Shown piece by piece: positions 57,198 to 64,000 of a stretch of DNA of 64,000 nucleotides. How positions within the stretch are numbered: position 1 is the stretch's first letter; each line of letters opens with the position of its first letter. The notes under the pieces are model-generated. The model saw only the letters and a list, made by a program, of their open reading frames with translations, was not told where the DNA came from and did no database searches. The translations under genes and the position numbers were made by a program. The DNA is from Nitrincola tibetensis (GTDB lineage: Bacteria; Pseudomonadota; Gammaproteobacteria; Pseudomonadales; Balneatricaceae). Location of the stretch: assembly GCF_003284585.1 (NCBI RefSeq), contig NZ_QKRX01000002.1, positions 124,001 to 188,000 on the forward strand, read 5' to 3'.

Positions 57198-58064
57198 ATG
57201 GCTTCCTTGCATACAGCAACCTTAATAGGATCTGTTTCAATTCTTCTCTGGGGGACCTTGGCATTGCTCACCCGTATGACGGGCGGCGTGATTCCTGAGT
57301 TTCAGTTAATGTCCATGACTTTTGGTATTGCATTTTTATTGATGCTTGCGCGATGGCGCTGGCGTAAACAGTCGGGTGTCGTGTTTATCCGTCAGCCATT
57401 GGCAGCTTGGGGATTAGGGGTGGCGGGTTTATTTGGCTACCATTTTGTCTACTTCAAAGCCATGACATTAGCACCCGCCGTTGAAGTAAGCTTATTGGCC
57501 TATCTTTGGCCATTGCTGATTGTCTTGTTCAGCGCTTTGTTGCCCGGTGAAAAGATACGAAAAACTCATCTGCTAGGGGCTATATTGGCTTTATTAGGAT
57601 GTTGGATTTTGGTGGGGCAGAATGCAAGTGGCTTTCAGTCGCAGTATGTGCAGGGATATCTATTGGCATTGTTGTGTGCGTTGATTTGGTCTAGTTACTC
57701 TGTGTTAAGCCGTCTGGTGAAGTCTGTTCCCACGGATGCAGTGGGTTGGTTTTGTGCGGTGACCTCAGTATTGGCATTGATTTGCCATCTAATATGGGAA
57801 GAGACAGTCTGGCCGCAAACGCTTGTACAGTGGGTTGGAGTGGTCGGTTTAGGGCTTGGCCCTGTTGGGATTGCCTTCTTTACATGGGATTACGGCGTTA
57901 AGCATGGCAATATCCAGCTTCTCGGCACGTTGGCGTATAGCGCACCCTTAATTTCGGTTGTCTTGCTGCTGATGGCCGGAGAGGCGGAACCAAGCTCGGC
58001 AATCCTGTATGCGAGTCTCGCCATTGTGGGTGGATCCTTCATCGCGGGAAGAAAATGGGCATAG
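57198..58064 (+). CDS. EamA-family (DMT) exporter
   Basis: A 288-residue protein with ten hydrophobic helices and two EamA repeats (ILLWGTLALLTRMTGGVIPEFQLMSM; YHFVYFKAMTLAPAVEVSLLAYLWPLLIVLFSALL; IWSSYSVLSRLVKS; GIAFFTWDYGVKHGNIQLLGTLAYSAPLISVVLLL). It probably exports a metabolite or amino acid. GTAGGATC precedes the ATG. It follows its AraC regulator in the same direction. Confidence 0.88.
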   Translation: MASLHTATLIGSVSILLWGTLALLTRMTGGVIPEFQLMSMTFGIAFLLMLARWRWRKQSGVVFIRQPLAAWGLGVAGLFGYHFVYFKAMTLAPAVEVSLLAYLWPLLIVLFSALLPGEKIRKTHLLGAILALLGCWILVGQNASGFQSQYVQGYLLALLCALIWSSYSVLSRLVKSVPTDAVGWFCAVTSVLALICHLIWEETVWPQTLVQWVGVVGLGLGPVGIAFFTWDYGVKHGNIQLLGTLAYSAPLISVVLLLMAGEAEPSSAILYASLAIVGGSFIAGRKWA

Positions 58065-58074
58065 GTCAAGATGT

Positions 58075-58123
58075 AAAAAAGGCCAGCGACCTCAGCAAAT
58101 GTGCCTTTTGGTGACTGGCCTTT
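58075..58123 (-). terminator. Intrinsic terminator downstream of ovoA
   Basis: GGCCAG-x-CGACC pairs with GGT-x-CTGGCC across a loop; the left side carries A6, which becomes U6 on the minus strand. It faces ovoA and may also stop the convergent EamA transcript. Confidence 0.7.
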
Positions 58124-58216
58124 GACCTGTGCGACCACATTCCTAGAATGGGTGCTTGCGGTCTGAGATCGTACATATCTCTGCTTTAAGTATAGCGCAT
58201 AATAGGAAAGTGCAAG

Positions 58217-60334
58217 TTATCGCGTCACTTTTTTCCAGACCGACATTTCGGCAACCGTATGCTGGTGCTTACGCGTTGTTTCACGAATCACAAACGGAAT
58301 ATCTTGAGTGCCAATCAATTCAAACTCTGGCGCTAAATGCTGTTTCAGACCTTCGAGCGTTGTGAGGTTCTCGCCAGCGTCTTTAAAGCCGCCTAACCAT
58401 TGGTTTTTATCCGTAAATTCGGCTAGCCAAGTGTAGGGCGAGGTGAGTACAAGATAACCACCTGCAAGGATGCGGGGTTTTATGTCGTTTAAAAACTTCG
58501 CAGGCTCGTACAGTCGATCAATCAAATTTCCAGCAAATACCAGATCGTAGCCGGTATACATGGCTTTCAGATTGCAGGCATCTCCTTGGGAAAAGGTCAC
58601 TTTGTAAGCCTGTTGCTCAAGTCCCAAGTGCGCAAGATGGATGTCTTTGAGTTCAGTTAATTCTCCCTCAGTGGGTATCTGATAGCGAATCTGACCCTTC
58701 TCTGCGAGCAACTGAGCATTGCGGATAAATCGTGCTGAAAAGTCTAAGGCATCGACTTTGTCTGAGATATTGGCCAGCTCGAAACTGCTGCGACCGGTTG
58801 CGCAGCCAATATCCAAAACATGTTTAAAGTGATTGCGTTGAGTGAGTTGCTGTACATGCTCAACACAGGCTTTGGGATAGTTTGGAACACCAAAATATTC
58901 TGCACCGTAGTGAAATTCTAGATACATTGAAATAAGCGCGTCTGTCTCGTAGGTGTTCATATGGTTATTCGGCATTAGGGCAGACTCCACATATCGAAAG
59001 CCAGCGTGTTGAAAAAAGTGACGTCGAAACGCATAGCGACTGTCACGGATCGATTCATTTCCGGTTGAAATCCAGCTGCCTCCTTTGATCAGGTTATGTT
59101 TACCATCAAAGGTCGGGACTGAAAAATCATCATAGCTTGAATGGACTTCAAAACCATTAAACGCATCAATGGGCGTCTCGGTCCATTGCCATACATTGCC
59201 GACAATATCGTAAAAATTGCCCTGTTGAAATTGATTCACCGGGCATGAAGATGCAAACGCTTCTAAATTGACATTGCCGGGTGCCTTTTCCCACTCGACA
59301 TGATCCTGTTGAAGATTAAGGTCATAGAGTCGATACCATTCTGCTTCGGTGGGCAGCCGAAGGGGTTTTCCTTGCTTGGTGGACAGCCATTGGCAAAAGG
59401 CTTTGGCTTCTAAATGATTAACATCAACTGGCCAGCTCCATGGCATTTCAATTTCCTCTAGCATAGCCCGATATTTAAAGCTGCCATCGCTTTGAGGCAC
59501 CCAGAAAATGGGGTGTTTAGGCCTTTTATAGCTCACCCACTGCCAGCCTTCATCTGTCCACCATTCTTGAACCTCATACCCTCCGTCACGAACAAACTGT
59601 AAGTATTCGGCATTGCTGACCAAGTACTGGCTGGCCTGAAAGGCTTGAACCTCTGTCTCTAAATGGCCAAATTCGTTATCCCAGCCGTAGGTGTTCGATT
59701 GGTTTTTATGGCGGCCTTGAATCACAAGGCCTTGGCTAACGGAAAGGAGATTGTTGCTGGGGGGCGTGCGGGCCTGTTCCGTACAAATGGGCCAGTGGTT
59801 AGAAGGTTTGACCTGATCAAGGGGAAGTTGTCGAATCAACACAGATGAGGTTTCAAGATGAATACGTTCGTGTTCGATGCCCATTAAAATAATCCAGAAG
59901 GGGTCTTCCCACTGAATCGGCAATGTTAAAGGTAGTTCATCAATAAGTTGGTTGACGAGTGCTTTAACTTGATCGCGATAGAGTTTCACTTCTTCAACAC
60001 TAGGCCAATCATAATGGGCATCATTAAGATCATCCCAAGACATTTCATCGACACCGATGGCTAGCATGGACTCTAGCTTTGGGTTCAAGCGATTGCTGAT
60101 GATTTGGCTTACGCGAAGCTTGTTTACGAAAAACGTAGCGGTGTGGCCAAAGTAAAAAATCAAAGGATGGCGCAAGGGTTCGGGACGTAGATAAAAGGTG
60201 TTGTCGGATGCTAGCACTGAAAACAAGGATTCATATAGCTCAAAGGTATCATTAAAGTAGGTTTTGATCTCTTGTCGCTTAAGAATTGGGTCACCAACGT
60301 CGATGACGGGTGTTTTATGAGGTCTGGTCAGCAT
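58217..60334 (-). CDS. ovoA: 5-histidylcysteine sulfoxide synthase / methyltransferase OvoA
   Basis: A 705-residue bifunctional enzyme of ovothiol synthesis. Residues 1-170 form a DinB-like domain with iron ligands in GIEHERIHLE (H155, H159 and E161, and probably H64 in YFGHTAT). The formylglycine-like sulfatase-modifying domain follows (about 215-450: TYGWDNEFG, GKPLRLPTEAEWYRL, GNVWQWTETP, IKGGSWIS). A SAM methyltransferase domain begins near 506 (VLDIGCATGRSSF). It couples histidine and cysteine with oxygen on non-haem iron and then methylates the product. OvoB is not in the window. It diverges from an ECF sigma factor across 60335-60539, which suggests oxidant-linked regulation. Confidence 0.93.
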   Translation of the reverse strand: MLTRPHKTPVIDVGDPILKRQEIKTYFNDTFELYESLFSVLASDNTFYLRPEPLRHPLIFYFGHTATFFVNKLRVSQIISNRLNPKLESMLAIGVDEMSWDDLNDAHYDWPSVEEVKLYRDQVKALVNQLIDELPLTLPIQWEDPFWIILMGIEHERIHLETSSVLIRQLPLDQVKPSNHWPICTEQARTPPSNNLLSVSQGLVIQGRHKNQSNTYGWDNEFGHLETEVQAFQASQYLVSNAEYLQFVRDGGYEVQEWWTDEGWQWVSYKRPKHPIFWVPQSDGSFKYRAMLEEIEMPWSWPVDVNHLEAKAFCQWLSTKQGKPLRLPTEAEWYRLYDLNLQQDHVEWEKAPGNVNLEAFASSCPVNQFQQGNFYDIVGNVWQWTETPIDAFNGFEVHSSYDDFSVPTFDGKHNLIKGGSWISTGNESIRDSRYAFRRHFFQHAGFRYVESALMPNNHMNTYETDALISMYLEFHYGAEYFGVPNYPKACVEHVQQLTQRNHFKHVLDIGCATGRSSFELANISDKVDALDFSARFIRNAQLLAEKGQIRYQIPTEGELTELKDIHLAHLGLEQQAYKVTFSQGDACNLKAMYTGYDLVFAGNLIDRLYEPAKFLNDIKPRILAGGYLVLTSPYTWLAEFTDKNQWLGGFKDAGENLTTLEGLKQHLAPEFELIGTQDIPFVIRETTRKHQHTVAEMSVWKKVTR

Positions 60335-60539
60335 GCGAGAAGTCCCTTGATTGAGAGTTTATGTTTCCATTACGTTGTTAAGGGTAAGATGGTTTCATCA
60401 ATACTGTGCTTGATTCACAGACCTCCTTTGTTGACAAATCAACATCACCTGTGTCCTTTTTCTTAATAGATTTTAGCCCGTAATTGTTTAATCTAATGTG
60501 AAAGTGTATTTTGACATAAAAACCGATTGGAAAGTCTTA

Positions 60540-61112
60540 ATGATACCTGATTATGAAAAGCGTCTAACGGCCCTGAGGCCACGATTATTAGCGTTTGCGC
60601 GTTTACAATTGCGTTGTCATGATGAGGCGGAAGATGTGGTGCAAGAAACATTGTTGGTTGCGACAACTAAACAGGACGAGTTTAAGGGGCTCAGTCAATA
60701 TGAAACTTGGGTGTTCGGTATTCTTAAGTACAAAATACTGGATTTGTTTCGTGCCCAAAAGTTGCGTTCACGCTGGTTGGTTGATACGGATACCTCATGG
60801 CAAGATGAGCTGGATAAACAGTTTCGTGAAAATGAGCGCTGGCAAGATGAGCATCGACCACAAGACTGGGGTGATCCAGAAGCGGTTCTTGCCAGCAGTC
60901 ACTTTTGGCGTGTCTTCGATGCCTGCATGATTCATTTGCCCGATGTGCCTGCCCGGGTTTTCTCGTTACGAGAGTTGATGGAAGTGGATATTGAAGAAAT
61001 TTGCTCCATTCTCGGTATTACTGAAAACAACTGCTCGGTGATTCTGTACCGAGCCCGAATGAAGCTTCGCCAATGCCTTGAAAAGGGTTGGTTAGTCGGA
61101 GAAGGCACATAA
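60540..61112 (+). CDS. ECF-type sigma factor
   Basis: A 190-residue sigma factor with region 2 (YEKRLTALRPRLLAFARLQLRCHDEAEDVVQETLLVA) and region 4 (FSLRELMEVDIEEICSILGITENNCSVILYRARMKLRQCL). ATG 60540 has GGAA upstream; GTG 60498 is an alternative that adds 14 residues. A zinc-type anti-sigma gene overlaps its stop by one base (TAATG). It diverges from ovoA. The neighbouring ovoA, symporter and phosphoesterase-like gene are likely targets, by position only. Confidence 0.92.
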   Translation: MIPDYEKRLTALRPRLLAFARLQLRCHDEAEDVVQETLLVATTKQDEFKGLSQYETWVFGILKYKILDLFRAQKLRSRWLVDTDTSWQDELDKQFRENERWQDEHRPQDWGDPEAVLASSHFWRVFDACMIHLPDVPARVFSLRELMEVDIEEICSILGITENNCSVILYRARMKLRQCLEKGWLVGEGT

Positions 61113-61324
61113 TGTTGACCTGTCATAAAGCCACACATCTTATGTCTGCTCGTTTAGACCGTCCTTTACCTTTAGGCAAGAAGATGAGTCTTACGTTTCA
61201 TTTGATGATGTGTAAAAGCTGTCACCGTTGTGATAAACAGCTTGAACTCATTCATCAAGCAGGGCAGGGTTGGCATCAAAAAAGAATTGAAGAGGGTCTC
61301 ATTGAGCCTGATTCAAATGCATAG
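61112..61324 (+). CDS. Zinc-binding anti-sigma factor (zf-HC2 / ZAS type)
   Basis: A 70-residue protein with LTCHKATHLMSARLDRPL and the zinc motif HLMMCKSC (H-x3-C-x2-C) followed by HRCDKQ, as in zinc-binding anti-sigma (ZAS) proteins such as RsrA/ChrR type. It binds the sigma factor until oxidant or zinc loss releases it. Cysteines at this motif make thiol oxidation the likely signal. It is encoded immediately after the sigma gene. Confidence 0.85.
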   Translation: MLTCHKATHLMSARLDRPLPLGKKMSLTFHLMMCKSCHRCDKQLELIHQAGQGWHQKRIEEGLIEPDSNA

Positions 61325-61370
61325 AAAAATAAGGTGTAAAAACTGTAAGAAATCTGATGACTTAAACGAC

Positions 61371-61398
61371 ATATCCTTCAAATAGGATAAGAGGATAT
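61371..61398 (+). promoter_or_regulatory. Alternative hairpins covering the symporter ribosome binding site
   Basis: ATATCCT (61371-61377) can pair with AGGATA (61384-61389) or with AGGATAT (61392-61398). The second arm contains part of the GAGGA ribosome binding site of the gene at 61403. The two structures exclude each other. Confidence 0.4.
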
Positions 61399-61402
61399 AT
61401 CG

Positions 61403-62809
61403 ATGTTAGTTTCGTCTATGCAGATTTATGTAATGGTGGCTGCATTACTAGTGGTCGCTGCTTTCACCTTGATAACTGCGCCAGCAGTCAAAACGGCAGA
61501 AGGCTTTTTTAGCGGTAAAGAACAGGGAAGTGTGCCGAGTCTTTGGACGCTTACCTTGTCACAAGTGACGACATGGATTTTTGCACGTTCTTTATTGAAC
61601 GCGGCCATTCTCGGTTACCTATTCGGGATTGCTGGTACTTTGGCCTATGCTGTTTATTATGGCTCTTTTCTCACGGGTTGGTTAATTATCGATCGCCTTA
61701 GGTTTCATCATGGTGAAACGAGTATTCAAGACTTTTTTGCGAGGCAGTTTGGTCGCTTAGGATCCTACTGTTACAACCTACTAGTGTCGTTACGCTTGCT
61801 ATCGGAAGTTTTTGCCAATTTACTTGTGGTCGGTATAGTGTTTGGTGCGGTGGGGTCTGGAGCTTGGCAGGTTTCGATCTTGTTGGTTGCTGGATTAACG
61901 CTTGTTTACTCAATGCGCGGCGGGCTGAGTGCGTCTTTGAAAACCGATGTTCAGCAGATGCTGATTTTATTGGTAATTTTGGCGGGCTTAATGGTGTTGC
62001 TTTTGACGCATCAGGCTTTTGAGTGGCCAGCGATCTTGAACAGCTCTCCAGAGTTAACGAATCCTGGTTGGATACTTCTCATTGTTGCACTTTTACAGGT
62101 AATCAGTTACCCGCTACATGATCCTGTCATGATGGATCGCGGATTACTGGCAGATCGCCAAACCACCCGTAAAAGCTTTATTCATGCCTTTTGGATATCC
62201 ACCTTGTTTATCCTGCTGTTCGGTTTATTGGGTGTTTTCGCCGGTTTACATCGCATGGGTGAAGAGGAACTTATGGGTACCTTGCAGCGATTGTTTGGCA
62301 CGCCAGTCATGCTGTTAGTTGGTATGGCGCTGATTATCTCTGCGGCATCAACCATGGATTCTACGTTATCCAGTGCCTCACGCTTAGCGGTTGTCGAAAT
62401 GAAAATTGGACAAGCGACGCCTGCAACTGGGCGTTGGGCAATGCTATTGTTTACGCTGGGGGGGCTGTTTTTGGTCTACGTTGGAACCAATGATCTGTTT
62501 GCTGCTGTGGCTGTCAGTGGTACGGCATCCCTGTTTTTAACACCCGTCATCATCTTTAATATTTGGTTAAAACGAGACGTGGCGCGTTGGAGCTTTGCTG
62601 TTAATTTTATCTTTGCGGTATTAGGCTCTGTGCTCTATTTTTTGGAAACCTCTGGCCACACCAATCTCTTAGGTGACATCACGGGTTTGAGCCACAGCTA
62701 TAGCAAGCTTTTGGTGATTACCTTCTTTATTTTGATCGTGGGTCTGTTCAGTTTTGCCTTAGGACTGGAACCTAAACGTAAGGGGAGTGTAAATGAGCGC
62801 AGAGCGTGA
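61403..62809 (+). CDS. Sodium:solute symporter family protein
   Basis: A 468-residue membrane protein with about thirteen hydrophobic helices and SSS-family features: TAEGFFSGKEQGSVPSLWTLTLSQVTTWIFARSLLNAA, GGLSASLKTDVQQM and the helix-8 segment LIISAASTMDSTLSSASRLAV with conserved sodium-site serines. The substrate is unknown. GAGGA lies seven bases before ATG 61403. It lies between the sigma/anti-sigma pair and a phosphoesterase-like gene whose start overlaps its end by 17 bases, so it belongs to the same operon. Confidence 0.88.
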   Translation: MLVSSMQIYVMVAALLVVAAFTLITAPAVKTAEGFFSGKEQGSVPSLWTLTLSQVTTWIFARSLLNAAILGYLFGIAGTLAYAVYYGSFLTGWLIIDRLRFHHGETSIQDFFARQFGRLGSYCYNLLVSLRLLSEVFANLLVVGIVFGAVGSGAWQVSILLVAGLTLVYSMRGGLSASLKTDVQQMLILLVILAGLMVLLLTHQAFEWPAILNSSPELTNPGWILLIVALLQVISYPLHDPVMMDRGLLADRQTTRKSFIHAFWISTLFILLFGLLGVFAGLHRMGEEELMGTLQRLFGTPVMLLVGMALIISAASTMDSTLSSASRLAVVEMKIGQATPATGRWAMLLFTLGGLFLVYVGTNDLFAAVAVSGTASLFLTPVIIFNIWLKRDVARWSFAVNFIFAVLGSVLYFLETSGHTNLLGDITGLSHSYSKLLVITFFILIVGLFSFALGLEPKRKGSVNERRA

Positions 62810-63725
62810 AGGGCGCAGCTGTCCGATTGATTACCGTTATTCTCCTAGCCTTATCGCTGCAACTGAACCTTGTCTCTCAACACAGGTTCTGTATGTCGCT
62901 GGCGGTCTGTATGGCAACCCTTATGCACTCGATTGTTTGGAAGCGATGGTGTCTGATGAACCTCATGCCAAGCTGATCTTTAACGGTGATTTCCATTGGT
63001 TTGATGCCAAAACTGAACTCTTCAGTAGTATCAATAATCGAGTGGCCAAGTATTCTGCTATAGCGGGTAATGTCGAAAAAGAACTGGCTAGGACTGAGTC
63101 AGCGAATGTTGGCTGCGGCTGTGCGTACCCTGAAGCAGTTGATCAAGCACTCGTCGACCGATCGAATCGGATTCATAAACGATTACAGTCAATTCTACCA
63201 AACGATAGTCATCTTTTAGGTTGGTTAAGAAATTTGCCTAATTATGCCGTTGTTGAGGTTGTCGGACGACGCGTGGCTGTCGTGCATGGAGACGCAACAT
63301 CCCTCGCAGGATGGGGTTTTGATGCAGGCAGCATCGATCTGCCTGAACAACAAGCACTCATTCAGCGCTGGTTAGTCGAGGCTAATGTTGATGCGTTTGC
63401 GTCTTCTCATACTTGCCAAGCGGTCTGTCGTCAATTTCAGTCAGGTGTGGTGATTAATAACGGTGCAGCCGGAATGCCAAATTTTAATGATGGCTGCTAT
63501 GGCATCATTACGCGAATAGCCCAGACGGCGGGACATCGTAAACCGCTATATTCGACGACCTATCAGGGATTGGTGTATGAGGCCATACCACTCTACTACG
63601 ATCAGGATGCTTGGATAAACCTGTTTCTCTCGTTGTGGCCTGATGGCTCTGATGCCTGGATCTCCTATTGGGAAAGAATTGAACAGGGAAGTAAAAAAAC
63701 CTTAGATGATTTGATCAGCGTTTAA
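62793..63725 (+). CDS. Metallophosphoesterase-like protein
   Basis: A 310-residue protein. Fragments of a calcineurin-like phosphoesterase fold are visible: LYVAGGLYGNPYALDCLEAMV (first strand and loop), LIFNGDFHWFD (GD-motif), YSAIAGNVEKEL (GNxE in place of the usual GNHD), VAVVHGD and a C-terminal SSHTCQAVCRQFQSGVVINNGAAGMPNF resembling the GHTH and glycine-rich motifs. Key histidines appear substituted or moved, so activity is uncertain. Its start overlaps the end of the symporter gene. A role near ovothiol or the sigma operon is only positional. Confidence 0.7.
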   Translation: MSAEREGRSCPIDYRYSPSLIAATEPCLSTQVLYVAGGLYGNPYALDCLEAMVSDEPHAKLIFNGDFHWFDAKTELFSSINNRVAKYSAIAGNVEKELARTESANVGCGCAYPEAVDQALVDRSNRIHKRLQSILPNDSHLLGWLRNLPNYAVVEVVGRRVAVVHGDATSLAGWGFDAGSIDLPEQQALIQRWLVEANVDAFASSHTCQAVCRQFQSGVVINNGAAGMPNFNDGCYGIITRIAQTAGHRKPLYSTTYQGLVYEAIPLYYDQDAWINLFLSLWPDGSDAWISYWERIEQGSKKTLDDLISV

Positions 63726-63798
63726 GTCATAGAGAGTGTAAGAAACACTGTGATGGATACGACTGAGTTAAAACAGAATATTACTTAAGGTGTGATCA

Positions 63799-64000
63799 AT
63801 GAATAAGAAAGTCGTATTACTGGCTGGGTTAGTCTTAGCCGTGTTAGTGGTTTGGCAGCTTGGTTGGCTAGATGCGTTAACCTTTGACAACCTCAAACAG
63901 CAGCAGGCTAACCTGATGGCGATGAGAGACGCTCAACCCCTAATGGTGAGTGTTGTTTACCTCTTGATTTACGTCGGTGTGACTGCCCTGTCCCTTCCAG
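63799..64000 (+). CDS. TVP38/TMEM64-like membrane protein, 3' end outside window
   Basis: The first 67 codons of a membrane protein: MNKKVVLLAGLVLAVLVVW is a first helix, followed by a hydrophilic FDNLKQQQANLMAMRDAQPL and a second helix YLLIYVGVTALSLP. This start is typical of the VTT/TVP38 (SNARE-associated) family. AAGG precedes the ATG. The rest is beyond the window. Confidence 0.75.
   Translation, partial: MNKKVVLLAGLVLAVLVVWQLGWLDALTFDNLKQQQANLMAMRDAQPLMVSVVYLLIYVGVTALSLP

Overview
The window reads as chromosome of a marine-type gammaproteobacterium of moderate GC content. The evidence is a Xanthomonas-like (Xps-order) type II secretion operon, ovothiol synthesis (ovoA), a TRAP transporter, a Kdo synthase beside a KpsC-type transferase, and gammaproteobacterial mhp catabolic genes. 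It looks Oceanospirillales-like, but the genus cannot be fixed from sequence reading alone. I saw no rRNA, tRNA, CRISPR array or complete insertion sequence.

Layout. 1-1.3 kb: a partial DUF3037-type gene and a nucleotidyltransferase/HEPN-like pair. 1.4-13.9 kb: five large secreted proteins of unrelated architecture (delta-60 propeller, duplicated kelch domain, a two-repeat protein, CAP domain, subtilase), interleaved with a beta-CASP nuclease and two nearly identical small secreted proteins on the opposite strand. 13.9-21.7 kb: gspE-F-G-H-I-J-K-L-M-N, tightly overlapping. 21.9-25.1 kb: a GLUG-type repeat protein. 25.3-31.2 kb: two large signalling proteins (CheB-CheR-PAS and PAS-GGDEF-EAL-CZB). 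31.5-34.2 kb: the lipoprotein secretin gspD and a small protein with three 21-residue IDPDD repeats. 34.4-40.9 kb: glycosyltransferases, a KpsC-like protein and kdsA, interrupted by a TacAT toxin-antitoxin island with decayed genes. 41.2-45.0 kb: two transporters and a hipBA module flanked by a 108-bp direct repeat. 45.3-55.9 kb: a TRAP transporter and the mhp meta-cleavage pathway for 3-hydroxyphenylpropionate-type acids. 56-64 kb: ppiC, an AraC regulator with an EamA exporter, ovoA diverging from an ECF sigma/zinc anti-sigma pair, a sodium symporter, a phosphoesterase-like protein and the start of a TVP38-type membrane protein.

The most striking signal is a short C-terminal tag shared by six otherwise unrelated secreted proteins (genes ending at 2816, 7468, 9156, 11599, 13877 and 25051). 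It is a basic cluster followed by [GS]-[LMK]-P-x-W-L and 3-7 final residues. All six flank the T2SS operon, and the last upstream one overlaps the gspE start codon as ATGA. The same residues are spelled with different codons, so the tag is under protein-level selection. It does not resemble GlyGly-CTERM, PEP-CTERM or the T9SS CTD. I propose it as a sorting or export signal for this Xps-type T2SS, possibly undescribed.

Other notable signals are GTGCAC-N3-GTGCAC operators upstream of both mhpA/mhpR and the TRAP genes, which suggest one MhpR regulon; a 16-bp perfect inverted repeat at the tacAT promoter; and the hipBA insertion, whose flanking repeats differ only at synonymous positions.
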